Source: Ceratothoa steindachneri
Taxonomy: Eukaryota > Arthropoda > Malacostraca > Isopoda > Cymothoidae
Direction of reading: 5' to 3'
DNA: 64,000 nucleotides
Assembly: GCA_963969495.1 (NCBI GenBank)
Contig: OZ018320.1
Coordinates: 76,384,669-76,448,668 of the forward strand
Shown piece by piece: positions 44,495 to 56,050 of this stretch; the first letter of the stretch is position 1; every line of letters begins with the position of its first letter. Under the pieces are notes generated by a model, which was not told where the DNA came from, made no database searches, and saw nothing but the letters and a program-made list of their open reading frames with translations. The position numbers were made by a program, and so were the translations under genes.

Positions 44495-45824
44495 TTGAGA
44501 AAGGCAAAGTTTAATTCAAAGAAGAATATTGATTTATTAGGAAAAGATGAAGACATAACTGAAAGATATACGGTAGAAGTCCAAAACAGATACGCGTCAT
44601 TAGAAGAGGATGCCGCTAAGGGCAGTGCTGAAGAGCAGTGGAATATTTTGGTAGGAGCTCTGCAAGAGGGCGTGCGAGAAGTTATTCCAGATGTCAGACG
44701 ACGGAAGAAGAAGCCATGGATGACAGAAGAAATATTAGATATGATAGAGCAAATAAGACAGTTAAAAGGCCGGGATGAACTGCAATACAGAATCAGAAAC
44801 AGAGAAATTCCCCGAGAATGCAATAGAGGAAAGGAACAATGGCCAAATGAACAATGTGAAGAGGTAGAATAGCTGTGTAGAACACATCAGAACTCAAGAT
44901 TTGGGAAGATAAAAGAACTTAGACAGAAAAAGAAATGGAACAAGGGCAGAGCTGTAAAGTGGAAAGATTGGGACAGTGGTGATAGAAACGGAAGAGGTGA
45001 AACAGAGATGGAGCGAGAACATTGGAGAATTATTCTATGATGAGAGAGAATGGTTAGAAGACTTGCCCGAAAGAGAAGAAGAAACCCCAGAAATTCTCGA
45101 AAGGGAAATAAGAGATGTAATGAAGGATATGAAGAGAGAAAAGGTTGCAAGAAATGATGAAGTTATGATAGAAATGCTACGAGCTGCCGGCGCTACGGCA
45201 GTAAAGGTTGAACTGAAATAACAAACAAAGATTACAACTCAGGTCAGATAACAAACCAAATGTGTAAATCAGTTTTCATTACAATTCTCAAATTAAGTGA
45301 AACATTTAAATGTAAAAAGCACAGAACAATAACAAAAATCATACTGAGAGTAATACTAAAAAGAATAAGAGGAAAAAAAGGCGAGAAATATCTGAGGAAC
45401 AATGTGGTTTTGTGGAAGAAAAGGCACAAGCAATGCAATATTTATGCTGAGAGTAATGTCAGAAAGAATAATAGAGAAACAGAGAGATATAATGTTTGTT
45501 TTATTGATTAAGAGAAGGCTTTTGATAAAGTTAGAGATGTGGATTTAATGGAAGTTTTGAAAAGTATCGATGGAAATGAATACAAAGTGATTAAGAACTT
45601 ATACTGGGCACAGAAGTCATGTGTCAAACTAGATGGTGAAGAAACTGACTTCCAGGCAATTAGAAGAGGAGTAAGACAAGATGTGTGTTGTCACCAGACC
45701 TCTTCTCATTATATAGTCAAGTAATAGTGAGGAATATTGAAGAATACGAAGGGATAAGAATTAGAAGATGTAATATCAATAATTTAAGATACGCGGACGA
45801 CACAGTAATAATAGCTCATTCAAG
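44495..45824 (+). pseudogene. RTE-like linker and reverse transcriptase, broken
   Basis: 44495-44872 is the linker (KKKPWMTEEILDMIEQIRQL). 44976-45221 contains IRDVMKDMKREKVARNDEV. 45480-45720 covers FID-EKAFDKVRDVDLMEVL and IRRGVRQD (motifs A and B). 45785-45815 encodes NNLRYADDTVIIAHS, with the catalytic YADD intact. The protein is interrupted immediately afterwards by the solo LTR and resumes at 47223 in the same frame. Confidence 0.85.
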
Positions 45825-45829
45825 GCAAC
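45825..45829 (+). repeat. Target-site duplication, left, of the solo LTR
   Basis: GCAAC, repeated exactly at 47218-47222. Confidence 0.85.
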
Positions 45830-47217
45830 TGTAGAGGAATTGCAACATAAAGGCTCCCGGAGGGCCAGGCGGACATATACATTAAAGTCCCCCTTCCCCT
45901 TTGTGGAGAAAGCCAGAGAAGCAAGCCCCATGGGAACGGTAGCCGGCGAATAACAGTAGCTGCCTACCCTGATTAATCTCCCCGCTGCATAGGTAGTTGG
46001 AGCGACCATCTATGTTAAGGAAACCACCAAAGGCCCTTAAACGACGCTCAAAAGATCCAATTACCTACGAGATCCGCTCGCCCGCGGTTATGTCACCAAA
46101 AAGCGGTGCCAAGCAAAAGGCACGCCAAGGAGGGTGGCGGTTGGGGGGCTCTTTAATTAACAAGCCGACTTGGGCACGTCAGTGCCAACCTGTTCACTCC
46201 TCGCTCTCCCAGATGCGACCTCGCCACTCGCGCTCCCCTCTGCAGCCTTGCCCCTTTTCCCTTAGATGGGGAGGTGGTCCGCCTATAAATAAGCCCCTGA
46301 AGGAAAGAGAAAATATTATTATTCGGTGAGAACGACATAGGATCAGTTCGTGAAGATCGATCCTTCAGCCAGTCAAGATTAAACGAGGAGAGACGATAAA
46401 GGATCAGATTGAGAAGATCGATCCTTCCACCCCAGTGCCGAATTAATATAAATCGTCAAGTTCTGTATCGGTGCGATACTGAAGAATCCTTTACAGACTT
46501 AAAAGAAGTCTGACTGGAGAAAAGAAAACCCGCTCACACTCGAGTGACTCTCACATCTCAAGCTCCGTAAGAGTGAGAGGAGAAGAACCAAGCCCCAACG
46601 AGGTTCCATTTGTTAATTACGGTAGAAATTCCCTCGTATACCCAAATTCTAACATCGGCTAATTCCACTCTCCGAAGCGCGAGAAAAGCCCTCCAGCGAC
46701 ATCCGGCAACCTCTAATCCCTTCTGTTATGTAAGTTAGAAAGAACATTTATATTCATATTGCGATAGTACGAGTTTATTACGTTTCACGATTTAACGGAA
46801 GTAGAAACAATTGTGCGTAAACCCCTGTCATATTGACTAGTAGAAGAGAGTAATTTAATTTAATATTTAACGCTAATCAAAAGGAGGCGTGATAAAATAA
46901 CTAATCGGCAATTGGTGTGTTTACGTGTAGCCTATTTGTTTATTTTTGTCTTTGAGAGATATTGTAATAGGCACAGTTGCCAACCGGTTTGGCTTCGGTT
47001 AGCATAAGAGGAGGATATAAATGTATTTACTGTTTTTTTGTCATAGTTAATTGTTAAGTTTAAAATATATGTTTATTTTGGGATAATTCCTGTGCGTTTC
47101 TTTATATCCTTACGTGTTGAAGCGACTTATCCTTAAAAACAACGAAAAATAGCATTCTTAGACAAAAGAATACCTCAAAAAAAGAAGTATATTACGATCA
47201 AAAGGTATTCTTTGACA
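45830..47217 (+). mobile_element. Solo LTR (TGT...ACA) in the RTE reverse transcriptase
   Basis: The 1,388-bp insert begins TGTAGAGG and ends TTTGACA, flanked by the 5-bp duplication GCAAC. Removing the insert plus one GCAAC rejoins the RTE frame without a shift just downstream of YADD, which confirms the ends. A TATAAATA box is present at about 46284-46291. Shortly downstream are two similar GGATCAG...GAAGATCGATCCTTC blocks (46341-46370, 46400-46428). No internal gag/pol remains, as expected after LTR-LTR recombination. Whether it is a BEL/Pao or Gypsy LTR cannot be told. Confidence 0.85.
46284..46291 (+). promoter_or_regulatory. TATA box of the solo LTR
   Basis: TATAAATA, about 454 bases from the LTR start, in a GC-rich U3-like context. 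It implies transcription in the plus direction, which supports the orientation chosen. Confidence 0.6.
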
Positions 47218-47222
47218 GCAAC
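47218..47222 (+). repeat. Target-site duplication, right, of the solo LTR
   Basis: GCAAC, matching 45825-45829. Confidence 0.85.
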
Positions 47223-47541
47223 AGTTGCCACTAGAATTTAATAAAGTAAAAGAAGAAAGTGAGAACAAAGAGCTAAAAATGATTGTATGAAAGACGAATT
47301 TTATGGCTATATGGAAGAATACACCAGTGCGAAGATTTGAATTACGTTTTGGAGACCACACATTGAAGCAGGTAGAGTCATTCAAATACCTAGGAAGTGT
47401 GATGACGGATGATGTAAGAAGGGACAGTGAAATCATAGGAAGGATAAAAATAGTAAAGATGGCATTTGGAAATATTAGAAATATATTAGCGAACAGGAAG
47501 TAATCGATAAAAAGGAGGACAAGTTTAATAAAGACGCACAG
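47223..47541 (+). pseudogene. RTE-like reverse transcriptase, thumb region, right of the solo LTR
   Basis: Contains FNKVKEESENKELKM, then FELRFGDHTLKQVESFKYLG, then SVMTDD and MAFGNIRNILANRK (47303-47503). These are the thumb motifs that normally follow YADD in RTE proteins. The last codons (SLIKTH) abut the poly(T) of copy D. Confidence 0.85.
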
Positions 47542-47842
47542 TTTTTTTTTTAAAGAGCTCACCTGGCGACTGCCTACTTGAGCATTAGTCGTCTTATTAA
47601 AAACTGCCTAGTACTAGGCTACTTTAAAATCTAATGCAATAACACAAAAAAGGAAAAAACAACCCAAACAACACCAGAAATTAAAAAAGGGGAAAGGACA
47701 CGAGTAGTAAGCAAGCACCTGCGTCGGGGGAAGACCCCCCCCTCCGTGCAGGAGCGTGCAAACTATAAGGGGAAAAAACAACAAAACAAAAGAAAAAAAT
47801 TTAGTTAAATAATAGGGAGAAGGACGGCCTCCCCCCCAAAAG
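47542..47842 (-). mobile_element. I-like copy D, 3' end (minus strand)
   Basis: Poly(T) at 47544-47553 is the tail on the minus strand. Next come the hairpin-2 region (about 47570-47595) and GCCTAGTACTAGGC (47606-47619, hairpin 1). The block GGGAGAAGGACGGCCTCCCC (about 47816-47835) is the inverse of the ORF2 end of copies A and C. At 47842 it is cut by the 5' end of copy B. Copy D resumes at about 51546. Confidence 0.8.
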
Positions 47843-48718
47843 TCCCCTGTAAGGGACGCAGCGATTTGCCATCCTGGCCGCCGTGCTGACAGGACTCAGC
47901 ACCCCGTGTGGCCCCAGCTTAGCCTCTCTTCCTTCCTTCAAAACACTTGTTTCCTCTCTTTTCACACAACCTCTCCCACAACTTTCTCTGGTCAGCCTCT
48001 AATTTCACAGGGTAGATGCTGACCTTCTTCTCAAGCCAACCACCCCGGATCGGGGCTGAGGGGGAAGGGGACATTGTTCCCTAACCTCTGAGCTCCGTTT
48101 CGGGATGGTTTTTTTTTAACAACCTGCTTCATCCCCACCCATACCTTCCTCACATCCCTTTTCCTCTCCACGTTCTATCCATTTTTACGCCGTGTCTAAG
48201 GTGGAGCCGCCATGCCGATGGACTGCCAGGCCACCAGGCGGGAGGGGTGCTTTCGGGCACCTTCCTCTTACCAGCGGCAGTCCCCTCTGTTCTTTCCAAG
48301 GGGACTGCCAATAAAGCCAGCAGGCAGCCCTTAGCCAGCCGCTCCACATCAAAGCTACTCGATAGGCCAAACCCCCTTAGGGGGAGGAGGGAAGCCAGGC
48401 CCCTTCGGTCGCTTCCCTGAAAAGACCTGCTGGCAAGAATATTAAACCTTGCCGGGGTCAAGGCCTGTGCCTCCCCACAAAAGACTCATGACGCTGCCAA
48501 GGGGACCTGCGATGTCCTGGGAGGGGATAGCCAACTGGAATCCCCTCCTGTGATAGACATGGTTCTTGAGGAAAACCAGCCTCAGACGGTAAAGCCTTCC
48601 ATGGGGGGGAAATCCGGGCTGGCGTCAAGCACCGAACCTGAATCCGCCCCTATGCAAGGTCCTCCTCAAACGGCTGGGAATACTTAGGCAGTACACGCAG
48701 GAGAGGGATCTCCTCCGG

Positions 48719-50205
48719 ATGATGCCCCTAGGACCACAAGGACCTTCTCCATTTCGGGGAAGGACATGGCTGGGGCCGGTACATCTGGCCTGGGGGATTC
48801 TACCGGCAGAGGTGAGAAGCGGGTTCATTCCCCGCCCTCCTCTCCTAAAAAGAAAAATAAGACAAGAAAGATTAAAAAGACTCGGGGCTCCTCTCCATCC
48901 GCGGAAGCTGTGGGGACGGATGGGTCTGCTGCCACTCTGGCAAGCAACCAAGCCAAGAACGGCACATCTGGCCCCTCTGCCCCCCGTGGACGGAGCTCCT
49001 GACCATGACAAAGACCAAAAGTGCACAGGGCGGAGCCTCGATGACATCGGGGCCCCTCATTCCTTGTTATTCGCTCCACTGAGGGCAGCATGTTGTCCAA
49101 GGGTGACATGATACATCAGAGGAGAGCAGTAGCTAGTGTAATTGCTAGAGAGCCGAAGGTGACCCGTTTCTCGGACGGGAGCCTTCTGGCAAATGCGGCG
49201 AATCCCGCCAAGGCGGCCAAGATAAGTGCTCTTCGGACACTTCATGGCACTCCGGTGAGTGTGACGCCGCAGTCTACCATGAACTTTGTGAAAGAAGTAG
49301 TTTATGCGAGGGAACTCGTTGACTACTCCATAGAGGACATCACCCTAGAGCTGGCCGATCATAGGGCGGTCAAAGTCGAACGTGTGATGAGAAAACAGGG
49401 AGGGGCCTCGAGACCCACCCCTACACTCTTCGTCACGTTTGACTGTGACAAGCTCCCTGAGTCGGTGCGTGCCGGTTGGTACCGCTACCGCGTGAAGGCA
49501 TTCGTGCCACTGCCGTGGAGGTGCTATTACTGTCACCGCTTCGGCCATACGAATCGCTCATGTAGACGTGCAAAGTCGAGGTCACCCGAAGTCTGTGTAA
49601 ATTGCTCCAAGGTCGCAGACGATAAGTCCAAATCGTGTGTGGCCAAGTGTGTCAATTGCGGAGAGCCGCACCCTGCTGCTTCGAAGAAATGTGGTGCATA
49701 TCTCCTTGAGAAAGAAATCCTGGCCGTTCAGGCCCAGGATCGATTCTGATTCCGCGAGGCTAAGGACTTGGTCCTGGCGCGCCCGGCTCTGCCTGGTACG
49801 TTTAAAGCTTCAATAGTTAGAAAGACACCCTCTGCTCCTGGCCCATCCAGGCCAACGAGTATGGTTATTTCCGCGCTCAATCAGAGCCCTTTTGCGCGCT
49901 CTACTCAACCTGGGCGTTTCTCTGGTAAAACTAGCGGCAAAAAGGATTCATACCCAGCCCCGGCTAAAACCAAGGCTCCCCCCTCTTTCCCCAGCGTGAC
50001 CGTTTTCCGTAAGGCAAAACGGCCACGCGCCTCCACCGAGTCTTTAGACTCACAGGAGGCAACACCCCTGAAGATGGTCGCTAGGCGAACTTCCGGGTTT
50101 CCTGAAGCTGTCTCCCGCAAGGAGGACAGCAACAAAGGAGCTTCGGCTGCTTCGCCTACCCCCCGAGGTGTGACGAGTGGCTCGGAGACGTTGGTTCCTC
50201 GATAA
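48719..50205 (+). pseudogene. Copy B ORF1 (gag), broken
   Basis: The proximal Lys-rich part (48766-49002, with KKKNKTRKIKKTRG) is separated from the core by a stop and by a deletion of about 42 bases that removes the FKRFL segment. The core 49090-49749 retains all three zinc knuckles (CYYCHRFGHTNRSC and two CVNC knuckles) and stops at TGA 49747-49749. The tail continues at 49768-50205. Confidence 0.8.
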
Positions 50206-50299
50206 GAGGGCCCCCCGCCTCCGAAGCCGCAACGCCCACCTAAGGTTTAGAGGCGGAGGGAGGAAAAGACTCGCATTGCGATCCTAACCTTCCCCAATA

Positions 50300-51549
50300 A
50301 GTCCTCGAAGGCGACAGCGCCTTCAGCGCTTTGTCCGGCCAACAGCGCCCGGTGTTCTGTCCCCGGGAAGCGTACGGCCATTCCCGTAAGGGTCTTCTGT
50401 TCGAGGAGAACCTTCGCGTCTCTTCCGAGCTAGGCCTGGAGGGCATATTCCTTCAATGGAATTGCCGTGGACTCCAGGCCAACTGGGAGGAGCTGCGAAG
50501 GATCGTCTCGTCCCGTTCCCCGTAAGCTATCTTTTTGCAGGAGACCATTCTAGGCGCGTGCCCCCTCTTTGCCCTCCCGGGGTATAAGGGTCTTGCGACC
50601 CCACCACTGCGGGATGGCCGGGCTGAGGGATGCGCGGTTTACACCCGGATGATGTCTCCGTTGTTCATTTCTCTTTAGATACCTCCTTTCAGGCAGTGGC
50701 TGTGAAGCTACACCTGGATAGGAGGTATACTATCATTTCTGCGTACATTCCACCGTCAGCTGACTTCGACGCGGGGGACTCATGCCGCGTCGTTGCACGG
50801 TTGCCGAGGCCCTATCTCTTGCTTGGAGATCTGAACGGCAGGCATCCTCTCTGGGGAGATTACTCCATAAATCCCAGGGGACAAGTCCTTGCGGATCTGA
50901 TCGAAGAGCTTGAGATAGGTGTCCTAAACGTGGATAAGTTTACGCATCACTGTTCGAGAACCACTTCATTTTCTTGCCTTGACCTATCTTTGTGCTCTTC
51001 GGATGCACAGCCTGGTTTGATTGGGGGGTGGTCGATGACCTCCATGGTAGTGATCACTTTTCCATTCAAATATAATTTTTAGGGCAACTGCCACCTGAGA
51101 GACCACCTCAGTGGTGCTTAGCGCGGGCGCTGTGGCCTGCATTTCAGGAAATGACTGAATTCTCTATCTCAGTCGAGGAGTTTAGGTGGGTAGATGAGGC
51201 CGTTGAGTTCTTCTCCGGCAACCTCATCGCCGTGGGCCTGACTACTATTGCTAGGACGTCTGACCGTCTTGCTCGCCGACCACTCCCATGGTGGTCAGCC
51301 GAGTGTGAGACGGCCCTCAAACAGAAGCGTTATGCCTACATGCGCTATAAGCGCGGCCAGAACGATTTCACTGTCACTGAATTTCGTCGGGCTAGGGCGA
51401 GGTTCCATAATATTGGCGGGCATACTTGTCTTCACTTAACGGGAAAACCCCTTTAGCTGAGGTGTGGAAGCGAGTTAAAAGGATTCGGGGCAAGTTCTCG
51501 CAGGACCCCCCCTCCCGTTCTCCAGGAGAATGCGACCGCAATCTCGGAC
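50300..51549 (+). pseudogene. Copy B ORF2, endonuclease only, broken
   Basis: LEGIFLQWNCRGLQANWEEL (50440-50500) opens the endonuclease. A TAA at 50523-50525 matches the nonsense position seen in copy C. LLLGDLNGRHPLWGD (50815-50860) and the region up to 51082 follow after frame changes. 51151-51456 covers the linker. The reverse transcriptase is missing. Confidence 0.8.
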
Positions 51550-51787
51550 AGGCGGTAGCGACCCCATCCATCCAGGTAGCGGACAGGTAACGTGCGCGAA
51601 GATCACCCAGACTGGGATACTCGACAAGAATGTGCTGAACAGTATGGGAGACGAGGCAGTCGTCACAATAGGGCGCAGGCGAGCGCTTCATCAAATAGCG
51701 ATGCGTCACACGAGTATGTGCGATTCAAAGACGACAGATAGCGACTTGAAGCCGTCGCGGCATTGGGGGATAGGTCCATTGGAACAG

Positions 51788-52741
51788 TCACGGCGCAATG
51801 GCACGCAACTTTAAGTTCCATTCGACCGTCTCCCATCTTCTTTGCCAAGCAGTCCGAAGAACTGCCCGTATTCCTGCCATGTAGTAGGTGTGAGGAAGAG
51901 CGAAACGCTGGACCAGTCGTAGAGTCCGCGCGGACTCTTTGGTGACGTCATCAGCGCGCTCATTCTCCGCAATTCCTACATGTACAGGAACCCACCAGAT
52001 AATCTCGACATCCGCCCGGCTCGCCAAAACCGTGGCGTCACGGATTTCGCGAACCAGGGGATGCGGAGATTCCAATGCCCCGAGAGCACTCAGGGCGCTT
52101 TGTGAGTCGCTATAGATCACAATCCCGTCTCTGAACCGGGCACGTTGCGTAATCTCCCGTACCGAGTGGTGTATTTCCACTAGCTCAGCCGTGAAGACAG
52201 ACGCAGCGTTTGGCAAAACCCCGCTGACTTCAAACAGAGGGGAAACGGCGTGGAAGCCGACCCCCACTTGGGACTTGGAGTCATCCGTATACACTGGCAC
52301 GCTTCCAGCGTGACACGAGGTGGGCTCCAAAAAGTTCGAACGCAATACTCCCGGCGCTGTACAAGCTTTGGGAGCAGAGACGTGGCGGCAAATAACCAAA
52401 TGTGGTACCCTCCAGGGTGGCGTCCTGGGCGGAGCCAGCGGCGTCACCGGCCGCAGAGCTATACCTAGCTTTCGAAGGAGTTTTCTGGCCCTAAACTTAA
52501 AGGGCTTAGGGTATGGTCTTGCGTCTATCGGTGGCATAGGCACCGCCGAGATCAGCTGCGGATGCAGTGAGAGCTGTTGGCGACTGGGAGGGGCGCTGGG
52601 TCGCGCATACAGGCGAGTGATGTGCAGTACGCAGCGCAGAGCGAGTGGTATATTCCCAGCATCGACCAACAGGCTCTCAATGGGGGAAGTGCGGAAAGCA
52701 CCGGTCGCAAGGCGAAGGCCGCTGTGGTGGATCGAGTCCAC
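51788..52741 (-). pseudogene. Copy D RNase H region of ORF2
   Basis: An open 317-codon minus-strand frame: MDSIHHSGLRLATGAF, VPVYTDDSKSQVGVGF (catalytic Asp; Gly of TDGSK replaced by Asp), FTAELVEIHH, VIYSDSQSALSAL and GIAENERADDVTKE. All four acidic positions are still visible. It is a remnant only, since the reverse transcriptase core upstream is deleted. Confidence 0.8.
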
Positions 52742-53261
52742 CTTCCGTAATAAACGCTCGGCTGCGGATGCATAAATCTCGCATCCGTAGTCGAGCTTCG
52801 AACAAACACAGGATCGATAAAAAAGTAAGGCAGTAGCACAATCAGCGCCTCAATCGCTGAACGTCACGGAACGGAGAATATCCATGACTCGGGTACAGGA
52901 GACCCTAAGGCTGCGAATATGAGCCTCCCAGGTGAGGCATCGGTCAAATAGAAGACAGAGAAATAATGCGATTTAAACTCTTCCAGGCGCACCCCATTAA
53001 GACACAAATCTGGGTCGGGGTGGAGCTGTGGATGGTGTCAGAAGTGCACCACCTTAGTCTTGGCCAAAGAAAACCAAAACCCGTGCGCTTCGGCATAGCG
53101 AGAGACGCCGTTTAATACCTATTGGAGTCGACGCTCCAGAGTTGGCATCTTCGCCGCGCCAAAAGAGATCAAAAGGCCGACCTCTAGAGCGTAGCGAGAA
53201 CACCTTTCGGCCCCACCGAGGTAATCCCACTGATGCTCAGAGCAAAGAGTGTGACATTGAG

Positions 53262-54745
53262 GCCTTCCGCGACATCCCGACGTGTATTGAATGCTGGTGG
53301 AGAAGCATCCCGGCTAGAGAATGCGGAGAAAGCGGTCGCGAAGGATTCCACCACGGACGCGGGGTCCGAGATTGCGGTCCCATTCTCCTGGAGAACGGGA
53401 GGGGCTCCTAATAGACTTTGCTGGGAAGCCTTTTGATTCGCTTCCGCACGTCTGCTAGAGGGGTCTTCCCGTTAAGTGAAGACACGTATGCCCATCAAGA
53501 AGAGCGGCGGGCGTGCTGCGAAATATACCGGAACCTAGCCCTAGCCCGACGAAATTCAGTGACAGTGAAATATCTTGGGCGATGCATATAGTGCATGTAG
53601 GCATAACGCTTCTGTTTGAGGGCCGTCTCACACTCGGCCGACCACCATGGGAGTAGTCGGCGTGCAAAAAGGCCACACGTTCTGGGAATAGTAGTCAGGC
53701 CCGCGGCGATGAGGTTGCCGGAGAAGAACTCAACGGCCTCAACTACCGAATTAAACTCCTCGACTGAGATAGAGGATTCAGTCATTTCCTGAAATGCAGG
53801 CCACGGCGCCCGCGCCAAGCACCACCAAGTTAGGCTCTCAGGCGGCAGTTGCCCTGAAAATGATATTTGAAGGGAGAAGTGATCACTACCATGGAGGTCA
53901 TCGACCCCCCCCTAATCAAAATCAGGCTGTGCATCCGAAGAGCACAGAGATAGGTCAAGGCAAGAAAATGAAGCGGTTCTCGGTCAGTGATGCGTAAACT
54001 CACCTACATTTAGGACACCTATCTCAAGCTCTTCGATCAGATCGGAAAGGACTTGTTCCCTGGGATTTATGGAGTAATCTCCCCAGAGAGGATGCCTGCC
54101 GTTGAGATTTCCAAGCAATAGAAAGGGCCTCGGCAACCGTGCAACGACGCGGCGGAAGTCCCCCGCGTCGAAGGCAGCTGACGGTGGAATGTACGCAGAA
54201 ATGATAGTATACCTCCTATCCAGGTGAAGCTGCACAGCCACTGTCTGGAAGGAGGTTGTCTAAAGTGAAAGAAAGGACGGAGACATCATCCGGGTGTAAA
54301 CCGCGCATCACCAAGCCCAGCCATCTCACGGTGGTGGGGTGGCAAGACCCTTATACCCCGGGATGGCGGGCAGGGGGCACGCGCATAGCAAGGTCTCCTG
54401 CAGAAAAATGGTTAACTGGGAACGGAACGAGACGAGCCTCCGCAGCTCTTCCCAGTTGGCCCGAAGTCCTCGGCAATTCCATTGGAGGAATATGCCCTCC
54501 AGGCCTAGCTCGGAGGAGACGAGGGGGCCCTTTTCGAACAAAAGACCACATGAATGGCCATACGCTTCTCGGAGACACAACCTTGGGTGCTATTGGCCGG
54601 ACAAAGCGCTAAAGGCGCTGTCTCCTTCGAGAACTTATTGGGGAAGGTTGGGCTTGCCATGCGAGTCTTTTTCTCCCTCCGCCTCGAAACCTTAGGCGGG
54701 TATTGCGGCTTCGGAGGCGGGAGGCACTCTTTTCGAGGAACCACC
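53262..54745 (-). pseudogene. Copy D ORF1 tail, endonuclease and linker, broken
   Basis: 54745-54505 is the ORF1 C-terminus, keeping the TAG stop (SSPPS). 54580-54326 holds EGIFLQWNCRGLRANWEELR. 54241-53984 holds LLLGNLNGRHPLWGDYS, with Asp to Asn in the catalytic GDLN motif. 53818-53495 is the linker. The frame then meets the 675-base deletion. Confidence 0.8.
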
Positions 54746-55100
54746 GTCTTCGAGCCACTCAGCCCATCACTAGGCGTGGGCGAAGGCGCCGAAGCTCCTT
54801 TTTTGCTGCCTCAATAGTTAGAAAGGCACCATCTGCTCCTGGTCTATCCAGGCCACCTTTAGAACACCTTTAGGACACCTTTCGGAACCCCGGAAAATGT
54901 CGTAGAGACCAACTTCAGGGGTGTTGCCTCCTATGAGTCTAACGACTCTGTGGAGGCACGTGGCCGTTTCGCCTTACGTGAAACGGTCACGCTGGGGTAA
55001 GGGCGGAGAGCACTGATTTTATCCGGGGCTGGGTGTGAGCCCTTTTTGCCACGAGCTTTACCAGGGGAGCGCCCGTGTTGAGTAAAACCCGCAGAAGGGC

Positions 55101-55113
55101 TCCCAATGGGCGC
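55101..55113 (+). repeat. Target-site duplication, left, of I-like copy C
   Basis: TCCCAATGGGCGC, repeated at 62072-62084. The sequence belongs to copy D ORF1, so copy C inserted into copy D. Confidence 0.93.
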
Positions 55114-56050
55114 CCCCGTAAGGGGCGCGGCGATTTGCCATCCTGGCCGCCGTGCTGACGGGATCCAGCGCTCCGTCCGGCCCCAGCTTAGCCTCTCTTC
55201 CTTCCTTCAGACAGCCCGATTTCTCCCCTACCTTGTCGCTTTTCATACAACCTCTCCCACAACTTTCTCTGGTCAGCCTCTAATTTCAAAGGGTAGAATG
55301 CTAACCTTCTTCTCAAGCCAACCACCCCGGATCGGGGCTAAGGGGGGAGGGGACATTGTCCCCTAACCCCTGAGCTCCGGTTCGGGATGGGGGTTTTTTA
55401 ACAACCTGCTTCATCCCCACCCATACCTTCCTCACATCCCTTTTCCTCTCCTCTTCACAACCTATATTTTTTACGCCGTGTCCAAGGTGGAGCCGCCATG
55501 CCGATGGACTGCCAGGCCACCAGGCGGGAGGGGTGGTCCCGAATGGCGGTGCCTGGCTCTGCCGGGCTTGTAAGCACCTCTCGCAGTGCGGGCTACTGCG
55601 AGGGGTGATGAACTATTGCGTCCCGTGGCAAAAATAGGGTCACCATGCCCATAGATGAACAACAAAAAAAAAACCCCAAACCCCTTTAACTCCCCCTTGC
55701 TCATCGACGGAGCCGCCCTTGGGCAGCTCCACCGAAAAAATGGAGGTCCCCCCCCCCTGTGCTTGCACAGGGGACCCTCCATATTTTTCTAACCGGAGAG
55801 GAGGCTTACTCCTCTCCTTCGCCTACGGGTGCAGGGGACTCCCCCTCACCCCCTTCTCTGGAGGTGCTTTCGGGCACCTCCCTTTTCCCAGCGGCAGTCC
55901 CATCTTTTCTTTTCAAGGGGACTGCCAAGAAAGCCAGCAGGCAGCCCTTAGCCAGCCGCTTCCCATCAAAGCGGCTCGGTAGGGCAAACCCCCTTAGGGG
56001 GGAGAGGGAAACCAGGCCCCTTCGGTCGCTTCCCTCAAAAGACCTGCTGG
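55114..56050 (+). promoter_or_regulatory. Structured 5' region of copy C
   Basis: The hairpins described for copy A are present at equivalent places: the GNRA-type terminal hairpin (55114-55125), the long stem at 55740-55782, GGAGAGGAG/CTCCTCTCC (55795-55817), GGAGGTGC/GCACCTCC (55860-55881) and the multibranched block (about 55933-56052). Sequence differences from copy A lie mostly in loops and homopolymers. Confidence 0.55.

Larger units (their letters stand above)
43255..47541 (+). mobile_element. RTE-like non-LTR element, interrupted by a solo LTR and by I-like copy D
   Basis: The leader (43255-43570) is followed by ORF 43571 onward. An endonuclease (43770-44470), linker and reverse transcriptase (44495-45824) follow, then a 1.39-kb solo LTR, then resumption of the same frame at 47223-47520. 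The element stops at 47541 where the poly(T) of minus-strand copy D begins. Proteins of this type are often annotated as craniofacial development protein 2-like in arthropods because of shared RTE ancestry. Frames are broken many times. Confidence 0.85.
47843..51549 (+). mobile_element. I-like copy B, plus strand, 3'-truncated
   Basis: It begins CCCCTGTAAGGGACGCAGC, the family's 5' terminus, and follows copies A and C through ORF1 and half of ORF2. It stops at AATCTCGGAC (51540-51549), at the point equivalent to about 9692 in copy A. It has no 3' UTR or poly(A). It is more diverged than A and C. The endpoint coincides with the resumption of copy D in opposite orientation, with GGAC shared at the junction. 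A 3' truncation is not produced by target-primed reverse transcription, so deletion or rearrangement is implied. Confidence 0.85.
51546..55113 (-). mobile_element. I-like copy D, middle part (minus strand)
   Basis: Reading leftward from 55113 the segment gives the ORF1 tail, endonuclease, linker, a deletion of about 675 bases, then the distal reverse transcriptase, RNase H and the C-terminal zinc region. It ends at 51546 where copy B intrudes. The deletion junction at about 53262 joins sequences equivalent to copy A 9797 and 10474. Some 55 bases of copy D are missing between 47842 and 51546. Confidence 0.85.
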
